A stretch of DNA of 24,212 nucleotides from a virus. Positions 9,144 through 16,200 of this stretch are shown here, piece after piece. The stretch spans positions 1 to 24,212 of IMG/VR virus record IMGVR_UViG_3300024346_000502; one strand, written 5' to 3'. The translations under genes were made by a program, and so were the position numbers. The notes below the pieces were generated by a model. It worked only from the letters and a program-made list of their open reading frames with translations, searched no databases and had not been told where the DNA came from. Numbering within the stretch: the first letter of the stretch is position 1; every line of letters starts with the position of its first letter.

Positions 9144-9770
9144 TTAGTGAATCCAGTGTTGTGGAACCATGATCTTTTCACCACTCTTGACTAAGTGTGC
9201 AGTGTGATGATATGGTGGTGATGGAGGAAACACAATAATACTTCCAGCCTTTGGCTTAACTGCAAAATGATAGGCTGAAGGATCTGCAGTTGCAAAGTCT
9301 TCATTAGGAGTTGGCCCCTGAATAGGACCCTTTGGATCTCTAATTGTGAAAGAAATTTCTCCACCTTCATAATCGTCATTAAGGTACATTACAAAAGAAA
9401 CCTTAAGTCTTTCATCTCCCTCTTGCTGATCAAAGTGAGCACCCATAAATGTTCCAGCCATATACTTCTTAATTGGATATGTTGGGAAAAGTTTTGGCTC
9501 TTCTGTTATTCCGTGTGCTGCTGCGTAGTCTCTTGCTACATCATCAAAAGCCTTTCTTAGTGTTTCGTAGATGTATGTGTTTTTTTCATCTGAAGGATCT
9601 GCCTGTGAGATACTCTTATCTGTTCCATAAACATACTCTTGTCCACTACACGCCATCCACTCGCCCCAAGGGTCTTGATTATCATTCTCAATTGCCTCAA
9701 CAAGTTTCTTTGGGTCTTCAATTACGTTTGTGTAATAGTAAACCTTTTCTTCAAGTATTTCTCTATCCAT
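9144..9770 (-). CDS. 2OG-Fe(II) oxygenase (prolyl 4-hydroxylase type)
   Basis: This 208-residue protein belongs to the 2-oxoglutarate and Fe(II)-dependent dioxygenases, which hydroxylate a substrate while decarboxylating 2-oxoglutarate. The facial triad is visible as His112-Phe-Asp114 (GAHFDQQ) and His189 in HHTAHLVKSGEK. The residue ten places after the distal His, which binds the 2OG carboxylate, is Lys199. Lysine is also used there by collagen-type prolyl 4-hydroxylases. Between them lies the core strand YLNDDYEGGEISF (129-141) shared by all oxygenases of this island. The protein ends unusually early, at PQHWIH. AAGGAG precedes the ATG with good spacing, and the preceding gene ends 11 bases upstream. 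The substrate is unknown; peptide hydroxylation is favoured by the family resemblance. Confidence 0.88.
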   Translation of the reverse strand: MDREILEEKVYYYTNVIEDPKKLVEAIENDNQDPWGEWMACSGQEYVYGTDKSISQADPSDEKNTYIYETLRKAFDDVARDYAAAHGITEEPKLFPTYPIKKYMAGTFMGAHFDQQEGDERLKVSFVMYLNDDYEGGEISFTIRDPKGPIQGPTPNEDFATADPSAYHFAVKPKAGSIIVFPPSPPYHHTAHLVKSGEKIMVPQHWIH

Positions 9771-9781
9771 TTTGTATCTCC

Positions 9782-10444
9782 TTAGTATTTATTTTTTTCA
9801 TAAAACCCTGTGACCTTCATAAAGCCTACAGTTACATATCTAATGGGTCCTTCTCCAACAGTTCTAACACCGTGCTCGTACTCTTCGTTTCCTGGAAATA
9901 CAAGCAAGGTCCCTGGCTTTGGCCTTAGATCTGAATCCTTTTTATTTTTAAAGAACAGAGTTCCATCCTTATAGTCGTCATTAATATAAAGTATAGCAGC
10001 ATATCTAATAGATGGGTCTGTGTGCTGATCTGTGTGTGACTTTAACTCAACACCTGGCTGCATTCTTTGCATAGTGCCAAACCCAGCAAGTTCAAGACTT
10101 TCGTCTGCTAAAAGTAGTAACTTTCCAAGCCTTTCTTGAAGAGTTTTGCAAATTTCTTCGCTTGTAATATCTAAATTTTTATCTTCCCAGCCTACCGTAA
10201 TTTCAAACTTTCCTTCTGCTACCAAGTTATCCACATCGTCTCTTCCAAATTTTTCCATGCAAAATCTAGCAAGATTCTTAGTATATTCAATAGACCAATC
10301 TTCATTGTCAGTTGTTTCAATTATTTTTAGAATAGCCTGAAGTTCTTCTTCGTTTAAAAAATCTTTTACAAACAAAACATGATCATGAAAAACTTCAACA
10401 TCATACCCAGCCTCTTCAAATTCTTTTTTTAAAAAAACTTCCAT
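9782..10444 (-). CDS. 2OG-Fe(II) oxygenase
   Basis: This 220-residue oxygenase has the triad His137-Thr-Asp139 (LKSHTDQHTD) and His191 (EEYEHGVRTV), with Arg202 in IRYVTVGF as the 2OG anchor. The core strand is YINDDYKDGTLFF (153-165), with KDG replacing the EGG seen in its neighbours. A Pro-Gly turn and LLVFPGNEEYEHG follow, typical of the double-stranded beta-helix. The N-terminal half contains VLFVKDFLNEEELQAI, the substrate-domain helix common in phage prolyl-hydroxylase-like proteins. The ATG directly abuts the stop of the preceding gene. It is clearly a diverged paralogue rather than a recent copy of its neighbours. Confidence 0.88.
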   Translation of the reverse strand: MEVFLKKEFEEAGYDVEVFHDHVLFVKDFLNEEELQAILKIIETTDNEDWSIEYTKNLARFCMEKFGRDDVDNLVAEGKFEITVGWEDKNLDITSEEICKTLQERLGKLLLLADESLELAGFGTMQRMQPGVELKSHTDQHTDPSIRYAAILYINDDYKDGTLFFKNKKDSDLRPKPGTLLVFPGNEEYEHGVRTVGEGPIRYVTVGFMKVTGFYEKNKY

Positions 10445-11191
10445 CTATAAGTCACCCACTTTATACTTATTGCCGTCAGCATCTAGTTTCCAACCTTGTT
10501 TTAATAACTCTTGCCATTCTGCTCTTTCAACTTCTTGCTTGGCTCTAGTTTCTTTCATTTCTGCTGCCCAAGCATCTCTAACTTCTTGTGGGTAGTCTGA
10601 TTCTTCTCTGTCATCCCAGAAGGAACCTATTGTATACCTTACTCCTTTTGTTATTAGGGTTACTTCGTGCATATTATTAAATCCCCCGTCAAAAACAGCA
10701 AGCATTCCAGTTTGAGGCTTAATCTCTATATCTTGATCTGGAAAACGAAGAAGCCCACCTTCAAAATCATCATTGAGATATAAAAATCCTGCGTATCTAC
10801 TTCTTGTAAATGCTCCAGACTTTCCGTGTTCATCTGTATTATCTGAGTGCTTTCTGGCATAGGCTCCTGGCTCCCACTTCTGAGTGTGGTATCCAATTTT
10901 TGAAATAATCTTAGGATCAAGGTCATGAACTGATGCTATTGCTTCTGGCATTTTATTTTCAATATCTGAAAACATTGTTGGGCTTAGATCAGCATCAAGA
11001 ATTTCTTGATCATTATCTTGTGGTAACACAGATGAGTATGACTCATAAAAAGATATTGGCATCCAAGACAACTTGCCTGATTCTGCTTGAGCATCAAGTG
11101 CTTGAATCATTTTCTTACAGTCTTCTTTGCTTATAAAGTCTTCATAAACAACGATATCTTTTGTTATTCTTTTTTTGTTTTCTAGATTCAT
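10445..11191 (-). CDS. 2OG-Fe(II) oxygenase with C-terminal charged helix
   Basis: This 248-residue oxygenase has the triad His115-Ser-Asp117 (ARKHSDNTD) and His175 (NNMHEVTLITKGVRY), with Arg185 as the 2OG anchor. The core strand is YLNDDFEGGLLRFP (138-151). After the catalytic domain, about 55 residues follow that are rich in Glu, Arg and Trp and look helical (RDAWAAEMKETRAKQEVERA); the other island oxygenases lack this. The tail could be a substrate-binding or dimerisation element. The ATG at 11191 overlaps the TGA of the preceding gene (ATGA), so translation is coupled. Confidence 0.88.
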   Translation of the reverse strand: MNLENKKRITKDIVVYEDFISKEDCKKMIQALDAQAESGKLSWMPISFYESYSSVLPQDNDQEILDADLSPTMFSDIENKMPEAIASVHDLDPKIISKIGYHTQKWEPGAYARKHSDNTDEHGKSGAFTRSRYAGFLYLNDDFEGGLLRFPDQDIEIKPQTGMLAVFDGGFNNMHEVTLITKGVRYTIGSFWDDREESDYPQEVRDAWAAEMKETRAKQEVERAEWQELLKQGWKLDADGNKYKVGDL

Positions 11192-12066
11192 CTTACTCTT
11201 ACTCCTTCTGGTATTTCAAATCTATTTGGGATTGTCTTATTATACTCCTGGATTATGTCATTTTGCATGCTTGCCCAGACCTCTTTCCCAAACTCATTTT
11301 CTTTGTCAAACCATTCTTGACTGCCTATACTATACTTTCTCCAGTACATTCTTGCAAAATACTTCTCATTTTCATAGGAAGGAAACACTCCGTGAAGATA
11401 TACGGTATCACCTTTCCTTAATACCTCTGGGTGTCCAGAAGGAAATACTAGCCAATCGCCTGCCTCTGGCTTATATTTTATAAGTTCTCCATTTACAAAA
11501 AAGTCAATTTCTCCACCAACGTAGTCTTCATTAAAATATGCATTTGCTGTTATAGCAAACTTATATCCTGGGCTAGGGATTGGCTCTCTTATAAAGTCAG
11601 AATGATATGTCATAGACATTATGTCTTCCATATTTTTATGATATTTGCAAATTGATGGGCCATACATTCTCCATAAAGGAACAAGTTCTCCATCTTTTGT
11701 CTGTATATTTTCTGTTTTGTCAAAATCAAAATCTTTTCCAAATTTTGAAATATAATGATCTGTAACCTTGTCAAAACCTTTTGCCAACTCTAGTAAGAAG
11801 TATTTCTGATCATTTTGTACTTGATTGTAAGTTTCTATAGTCTGTAGATTTGTATAACTCCAGTCTCTATTAAAATATTCTCCTGCTGGATAATTAATAT
11901 ATTTTCCAAAGATGGACCATTCTGACCACTCACCAAAAACTTTATCACCTTCAACTTCTGAAGAGTTTTTTACAATATCATACATCTTTGTTGGATTTTC
12001 AAAAACATTTTTGTAAACAACAATATTTGGATATATCTCTACAAACTCAAACTCTTCATTTGTCAT
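11188..12066 (-). CDS. 2OG-Fe(II) oxygenase, longest member of the island
   Basis: This 292-residue protein has the triad His155-Ser-Asp157 (MTYHSDFIRE) and His225 (VYLHGVFPSY). Arg239 in YFARMYWRKY is the likely 2OG anchor, displaced by a few residues compared with the others. The core strand is YFNEDYVGGEIDFF (177-190). It has an extended N-terminal region (about 1-130) with several aromatic clusters and a C-terminal helix of about 50 residues. It is the most divergent oxygenase here and may use a different substrate. ATGA overlaps join it to the genes on both sides. Confidence 0.82.
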   Translation of the reverse strand: MTNEEFEFVEIYPNIVVYKNVFENPTKMYDIVKNSSEVEGDKVFGEWSEWSIFGKYINYPAGEYFNRDWSYTNLQTIETYNQVQNDQKYFLLELAKGFDKVTDHYISKFGKDFDFDKTENIQTKDGELVPLWRMYGPSICKYHKNMEDIMSMTYHSDFIREPIPSPGYKFAITANAYFNEDYVGGEIDFFVNGELIKYKPEAGDWLVFPSGHPEVLRKGDTVYLHGVFPSYENEKYFARMYWRKYSIGSQEWFDKENEFGKEVWASMQNDIIQEYNKTIPNRFEIPEGVRVR

Positions 12067-12737
12067 GGCTGTCTATCACCAGTATGCTTAACAATTTCCC
12101 AGAAGAACGGACAAGTAAACCTTAGTCCACTCTTTATCTCTGTTACCCCATGGATATAGTTCTTATCTCCAGGGAAAAAATATGCTGCACCCTTCTTAGG
12201 CTTAAATTTAACACCTTGAAGAGGGAAGTATAATTCTCCACCCTCGTAATCATCATTAAGGTAAAATAAACTTGAAAGATCGTAATTAGGGAAGTCGTTA
12301 GGAAGTCCAGCATCTGGACCTTCATGAAGTTCTTTATCGGCATGTGGCTTTTGAAACTGTCCTGGTAGCCACTTTACGATTGTTGTCCCTGTTGGTATAA
12401 CTTCAACCTTATAAAACTCTTCAACGATTGGCTTTAATCTTTGAAACAATCCCGCAATAACTGGGGCAATTGCTGGATCATTTTTGTCTAGAGTTGGGCT
12501 AGTTGCAACTCTGTCTTTCCAGTAGTCTGAGTCATAAACGACTGTACCATTTTCGTTTACATGGCTTTCTGTTACATCCCAGATAGTTAAAGACTTTGCA
12601 GCCTTTTCTAAGAAGTCTATTTCTTCTTGAGTCATAAAGTTTTCTAACTCAACGATCATATCTTTACTACTTCCGAACCATCCAGAAGGAGTCATAGACG
12701 GCTTTCTTACTACAACAGAGGCATTTATATTTTCCAT
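12063..12737 (-). CDS. 2OG-Fe(II) oxygenase, first gene of a sub-operon
   Basis: This 224-residue oxygenase has the triad His132-Ala-Asp134 (FQKPHADKELHEG) and His196 (YIHGVTEIKSGLRF), with Arg206 as the 2OG anchor. The core strand YLNDDYEGGELYFP (159-172) is a near-consensus version. After the first triad pair comes a short loop rich in Pro, Gly and Asp that probably covers the active site. The ATG at 12737 has no Shine-Dalgarno site and stands 6 bases after TGATATAAT, so this gene may be made from a leaderless mRNA. It then drives the following oxygenases by coupled translation. The gap to the preceding gene is 28 bases and holds a 6-bp palindrome. Confidence 0.88.
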   Translation of the reverse strand: MENINASVVVRKPSMTPSGWFGSSKDMIVELENFMTQEEIDFLEKAAKSLTIWDVTESHVNENGTVVYDSDYWKDRVATSPTLDKNDPAIAPVIAGLFQRLKPIVEEFYKVEVIPTGTTIVKWLPGQFQKPHADKELHEGPDAGLPNDFPNYDLSSLFYLNDDYEGGELYFPLQGVKFKPKKGAAYFFPGDKNYIHGVTEIKSGLRFTCPFFWEIVKHTGDRQP

Positions 12738-12743
12738 AATTTG

Positions 12744-12752
12744 ATTATATCA
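12744..12752 (-). promoter_or_regulatory. Extended -10 promoter, leaderless start inside the oxygenase island
   Basis: The minus strand reads TGATATAAT, six bases (CAAATT), then ATG at 12737. There is no clear -35 box. This would give the downstream oxygenases transcription independent of the island's first promoter. Confidence 0.5.
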
Positions 12753-12768
12753 TAGGGTTTGTACCCTA
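12753..12768. repeat. Palindrome next to the internal island promoter
   Basis: TAGGGT (12753-12758) and ACCCTA (12763-12768) form a perfect 6-bp inverted repeat with a 4-base centre, directly upstream of the extended -10 and including the TAG stop of the preceding gene. It could be an operator or a weak hairpin, and it is short enough to arise by chance. Confidence 0.3.
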
Positions 12769-13221
12769 CAATGTCCTTTCTATTTCTAGTTGTTTTAAGA
12801 ATCTTTCTATACTAAATCTCCAGTTATCTTTTGCAAAAGAAGTCACGATCTTAATACATACATCTTCATAATCTTCTTTGCTTAATTTATCTTTTAAACC
12901 ATGAAGTGCCTCAACAGTGTCTATGTAGTTTTGCCTAACAAAAGATGGATCTCCTGCATGATTTCTTTTTAAAACCTTTGTAAGAGTATTTCCAGATGGC
13001 TGGTATAAAGACACAGTTAGATAGTCTTTAGCAAATCCTGCATCTTGATACATTTCATAACCTTCTAGCGCTTGCTGAATATTATCAAAAGAGATTATTG
13101 ATCTTACTGGAGACTCTCCATCTCTAGATACAGTTATCATATAATGACCAACCTTGCCTTCTTTAGCATTTTTAAGATACTCATTTACCATATCGTCGTG
13201 TGTCATATTTAGTTCACTCAT
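12766..13221 (-). CDS. Hypothetical protein of the oxygenase island
   Basis: I do not recognise this 151-residue protein. It begins with a charged helix (THDDMVNEYLKNAKEGK). A beta-strand/helix unit then runs from GHYMITVSRDG through SIISFDNIQQALEGYEMYQDAG to YLTVSLYQPSG, which resembles a small alpha/beta sandwich. The C-terminal half is helical and charged, with two Trp/Phe-containing helices. No metal-binding triad is present, so it is not a degenerate oxygenase. It overlaps the preceding DUF6065-like gene by ATGA and is followed by a new promoter, so it closes the first part of the island operon. A partner or adaptor role for the enzymes is possible but has no direct support. Confidence 0.65.
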   Translation of the reverse strand: MSELNMTHDDMVNEYLKNAKEGKVGHYMITVSRDGESPVRSIISFDNIQQALEGYEMYQDAGFAKDYLTVSLYQPSGNTLTKVLKRNHAGDPSFVRQNYIDTVEALHGLKDKLSKEDYEDVCIKIVTSFAKDNWRFSIERFLKQLEIERTL

Positions 13222-13928
13222 TGTGCACCAGTATTATCTTTTACACTAAGTTTTAAAGTTTTTACTTCATGTGATCCAAGAGACTCTTGTTTTTCATTAA
13301 CAGCATTTCTATACCAGTCAGTCCATTCTCCAGAAGAGTTTAAAACCTGTGCTGCTTCGCCGTAAGCAATATTTGCTTCTAGTCTTTTTCTATCTTCATC
13401 TCTATACTCTACAATGTTTATAACTGTGTTATTTAGTTGTGTTAAAGATATTGGAATAATTGTTGCAACTGGTGTTCCAGCCTTTATTGTAACCTTTTTA
13501 TTTGCAACCTTTGCCTTAATAGCCAGTGGTAATGGGTTGTCATAAAATGATGTACTTATTAATGATGACATTACTTCAAACTCATCACTAAAATAGTTTA
13601 CTGGATTAATAGTAAATATACTAACATCTTTATCTGTTCTAAATATTAAAGATGTATCTAGGCTTACTGATGACTGCCCTCTTCCAGAATATGCTCTATC
13701 TGGGTTAAATATGGTAACGTGGTCTTGCGTCTGATCATTTATACCGTCCCAAATAAACTCAATATCTTCTTTGCAGGAAAGACTATAACCTATGACGTTT
13801 GCCTGAGTTACTGGAAAACATCTATAAGCGTGGTTTTCTGAGGTAGCATCCATCCAGTCTCTTTTAATAGACATAGGAGTTATTTCAAATATACAGCCTG
13901 GAGCCTTTTCAACCGATATGTTGTACAT
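13218..13928 (-). CDS. DUF6065-like protein, paralogue 2 (closest to the family pattern)
   Basis: Function unknown. The 236 residues carry the features I associate with DUF6065: RDWMDAT (23-29), AYRCFPVTQAN (34-44) followed by GYSL (47-50), a downstream acidic pair and IEFIWDG (56-62), FRTDKDVSIFTINPVNYF (96-113), and IKAGTPVATIIPISL (148-162). The same skeleton occurs in the two other DUF6065-like genes of this island: Cys-Pro then Gly-Tyr, a strand ending in P-V/M-N/H, and a Gly-Thr-Pro turn before a Pro strand. The C-terminal 75 residues are helical and charged and differ from the paralogues. The gene overlaps the flanking genes through TAATG (upstream) and ATGA (downstream), so it is co-translated with the oxygenase before it. 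Confidence 0.75.
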   Translation of the reverse strand: MYNISVEKAPGCIFEITPMSIKRDWMDATSENHAYRCFPVTQANVIGYSLSCKEDIEFIWDGINDQTQDHVTIFNPDRAYSGRGQSSVSLDTSLIFRTDKDVSIFTINPVNYFSDEFEVMSSLISTSFYDNPLPLAIKAKVANKKVTIKAGTPVATIIPISLTQLNNTVINIVEYRDEDRKRLEANIAYGEAAQVLNSSGEWTDWYRNAVNEKQESLGSHEVKTLKLSVKDNTGAQ

Positions 13929-14611
13929 TACTCATTGTCCCACTTTGGGTCATACATATCTGGTGTGTGGTATTTCTTGCTGTAATCAAGCATTGTTACA
14001 ATAGAGTACTTTGTTCCAGAATGAACTGGCATTGCCTGATGAGGATACATAAAATTAGAAGGGAATATATAAAGATCTCCAGCCTCTGGCTTTATGTTCA
14101 AACCCTGTAGCCTAAAGAAAAGTTCTCCGCCTTCATAGTCATCATTAACATATGCAACAAGAGATACTGTACAATTATATGAATAACCATGGTCGTGGTG
14201 TTCCTTAAAGTGCTGTCCTGGACCATACTTAATAAAGTTAAATGCTTCCCAATATTTTAGAGGCATAATATTATGGTCTCTTCTATAGTCTTCAACTGCT
14301 GCGGATTGTGCATCGTAAATATCCTGCCATAAAGACTGCAACTTAAGAGAATCTTCACTCTTGTCTTGTTCTATGTCTGTTTTCTTAAACTTGAAGTCTG
14401 CACAGTCTCTATAGTCTGGCATTAATTGTTGATATCCAACATATGCTGGCATCCAGTGGTATCTCTTGCCTTCTGGTGACAACTCTCCATAACCAGCAAC
14501 TGATCCAAGGGTGTTCTCAAGTCTATTGATTACATCAAACTCTTTTTTAATAACATCCTTGTAGCAAAAGATTCCATTGCCAAGATCTTTCTTCTCTGTC
14601 CATGTTTGCAT
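13928..14611 (-). CDS. 2OG-Fe(II) oxygenase, close paralogue of the 15398-16111 gene
   Basis: Counting from the ATG at 14611 (227 residues), the triad is His138-His-Asp140 (FKEHHDHGY) and His191 (YPHQAMPVHSGTKY), with Lys201 as the 2OG anchor. The core strand is YVNDDYEGGELFF. It is strikingly similar to the oxygenase two genes upstream: EAFNFIKYGPGQHF here against EAFNFVKYEGEGKHF there, and YNCTVS in both. I chose the ATG at 14611 because AAGGA lies 7 bases upstream and the preceding gene ends at 14622. The longer reading to 14671 has no ribosome binding site and would overlap that gene by 50 bases. Confidence 0.88.
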   Translation of the reverse strand: MQTWTEKKDLGNGIFCYKDVIKKEFDVINRLENTLGSVAGYGELSPEGKRYHWMPAYVGYQQLMPDYRDCADFKFKKTDIEQDKSEDSLKLQSLWQDIYDAQSAAVEDYRRDHNIMPLKYWEAFNFIKYGPGQHFKEHHDHGYSYNCTVSLVAYVNDDYEGGELFFRLQGLNIKPEAGDLYIFPSNFMYPHQAMPVHSGTKYSIVTMLDYSKKYHTPDMYDPKWDNE

Positions 14612-14621
14612 AATATATTCC

Positions 14622-15398
14622 TTATCTATATTCTCTTCGTGACCAGACTTTATTTTTGTATACCCCGCCATCTGGCTGGCGATAAAACTGCATGTTCTTT
14701 ACCATTTTATCATAAATTTTAGATTGATCTAATATTTCTATTTCATGCTCCCAGTTTTCTCTTTTAAAAGGAAGAACTTGGAGATACGGAGTTCCCGCTG
14801 GAATGGTTCCTTCCCATCCTTCAGCAATAAAAAACGGAAAACTTCCAAGGAGGTGAACTTTGTCTGAATCAACAACACCAGTAGTATTTAAGAATGGTAG
14901 ATCAAATCTATTCATTGGTGTCATAAATAGAGCACTATATCCTTCTGGTAACTCTAAACCCCAATCAGCAGACCAAGCAAAATGGTGCTTGTAATATCCA
15001 AGTGGGTGTTCAAACTGTGGCATTGGTGGTCTTTGTGTACAAAAGTCTTGATACTTTGTCTCTTCAACCTTTACATTAATTATTCCTTGAGCATTTTTAA
15101 AAAATGTTAGATCGCAAGGGGTTTTAAAAACATATCCAGTTGAAAATGCATCCATAATTGCAGGACACGCTTTCCAAGTTGGAATCTTTCCATAGTCATC
15201 GGTAGTTCCCTCTTTTGGAAATGGACAAACCTCTTTTGGTGCTTTATAATAATCCCCATTTGGCATTTTTGCAAATCTGTCTGCATCCTTGTACCATTCT
15301 GGAATTACACCTTGAGTTGGACCTGGAACAGACTTACTTTCTTTATTTAACCATGGCCTAAATGATCTAAATATTGCAACATTTGGGTTTAAAGACAC
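14622..15398 (-). CDS. DUF6065-like protein, paralogue 3
   Basis: Function unknown. The 258-residue protein shares most motifs with the 8389-9108 gene: IPEWYK (32-37), ACPAIMDAFSTGY (77-89) with a following PCDL, PEGYSALFMTPMN (151-163), VVDSD (175-179), and GTPYLQVLPFKRENW (202-216). An extra segment with several Cys residues (VCPFP near 58, DFCTQ near 119) is not in the shorter paralogue. The start is a GTG that overlaps the TAG of the preceding oxygenase (TAGTG), with AGGA 8 bases upstream. It lies between two closely related oxygenases, so an oxygenase plus DUF6065-like pair appears duplicated here. Confidence 0.73.
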   Translation of the reverse strand: MSLNPNVAIFRSFRPWLNKESKSVPGPTQGVIPEWYKDADRFAKMPNGDYYKAPKEVCPFPKEGTTDDYGKIPTWKACPAIMDAFSTGYVFKTPCDLTFFKNAQGIINVKVEETKYQDFCTQRPPMPQFEHPLGYYKHHFAWSADWGLELPEGYSALFMTPMNRFDLPFLNTTGVVDSDKVHLLGSFPFFIAEGWEGTIPAGTPYLQVLPFKRENWEHEIEILDQSKIYDKMVKNMQFYRQPDGGVYKNKVWSRREYR

Positions 15399-16111
15399 TA
15401 CTTATGTCCTAATTCATTAATGTCTGTCATTACGACAACACAATACTTTGTCCCCGATTTCATTGGTAATGATGCATGTTCATATATATAGTTTGATGGG
15501 CAAAGAATTATGTCTCCAACTTTTGGAGTATGAGTATATCCATCAAATCTTGGGAACCTGATCTCTCCGCCTTCATAGTCTTCATTGATATAAATTACTG
15601 CAGAAACCGTACAGTTATACGCTGGTCCATGATCCGCATGAATATTAAAGTGCTTTCCTTCTCCTTCATACTTTACGAAGTTAAATGCTTCATAATAAAC
15701 AACATTTATTCCCCAATATCTTGCATAGTCGTCAACACAAAACTTTAACTTTTGATATATCTCTTCATGCAAGTCAAGTAACTCAGAATTATGTTCATCT
15801 CTTGGGCCAAGGTTTTCTTGCTTGTATTTAAAGTCTACAGCATCTCTAGCCTTTTTAATTGGAATATCTGAGTTAGTAACCTTTGCTTCTGACCACTGAT
15901 ATTTCCCGCTACCGCCCAAGTTTGACTCAAGAGTATTTATATATCTTTCGGAATCTTGTTTTGAAAAAACATTTCTATATATATTAATTCCAAGTGCTGG
16001 ATTTTCAACCAAAATGTTGTTCCCTATTTGTCTATCTGAGTATCTGTTTGCTGCTGTTTCTGATCTATCCTTAGTAAACCAAGGAGTTTCATTTTCATCA
16101 TATACTGACAT
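15398..16111 (-). CDS. 2OG-Fe(II) oxygenase, first gene of the island
   Basis: This 237-residue oxygenase has the triad His158-Ala-Asp160 (FNIHADHGP) and His212 (YEHASLPMKSGTKY), with Lys222 as the 2OG anchor. The core strand is YINEDYEGGEIRFP (174-187). The N-terminal 40 residues (NETPWFTKDRSETAANRY) are polar and may be a flexible extension absent from its paralogue at 13928-14611. AGGAAT precedes the ATG. It is the first gene after the strong terminator that closes the tail operon. A TGGTATACT box within that terminator could start its transcript. Lysine at the 2OG site groups it with two of its neighbours rather than with the Arg-type members. Confidence 0.88.
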   Translation of the reverse strand: MSVYDENETPWFTKDRSETAANRYSDRQIGNNILVENPALGINIYRNVFSKQDSERYINTLESNLGGSGKYQWSEAKVTNSDIPIKKARDAVDFKYKQENLGPRDEHNSELLDLHEEIYQKLKFCVDDYARYWGINVVYYEAFNFVKYEGEGKHFNIHADHGPAYNCTVSAVIYINEDYEGGEIRFPRFDGYTHTPKVGDIILCPSNYIYEHASLPMKSGTKYCVVVMTDINELGHK

Positions 16112-16140
16112 TTTGATTCCTATCTATTGTTAACCTGCCT

Positions 16141-16181
16141 AAATAAAAGTATACCACACCAAATTTTATGATGTGGTATAC
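16141..16181 (-). terminator. Intrinsic terminator of the tail-gene operon
   Basis: GTATACCACA (16149-16158) and TGTGGTATAC (16172-16181) form a perfect 10-bp stem with a 13-base loop. On the minus strand it is followed by TTTTATTT. It stands 20 bases after the stop of the Phe/Pro-tailed gene. Confidence 0.85.
16148..16156 (-). promoter_or_regulatory. Extended -10 promoter of the oxygenase island, embedded in a terminator arm
   Basis: The minus strand reads TGGTATACT. The predicted start is near 16141, leaving a leader of about 30 bases with AGGAAT before the ATG at 16111. The box forms the 3' arm of the terminator hairpin. No convincing -35 box was seen. Confidence 0.4.
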
Positions 16182-16200
16182 CTTTACTTTACTTTTTATA

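Noticed and set aside
9473-9928. Plus-strand frame of 151 residues across two oxygenase genes
   Set aside because: Composition is Leu/Phe/His-rich without a start signal, and both minus-strand genes beneath it have clear catalytic motifs.
14612-14671. Longer start (ATG 14671) for the oxygenase ending at 13928
   Set aside because: No ribosome binding site and a 50-base overlap with the preceding gene. ATG 14611 has AAGGA 7 bases upstream.
9144-16111. Oxygenases as TET/JBP-like DNA base modifiers
   Set aside because: The core motif and short N-terminal helix match prolyl-hydroxylase-like members. No DNA-binding domain and no partner thymine or cytosine modification gene was seen in the window. 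A DNA role is not excluded, only less likely.
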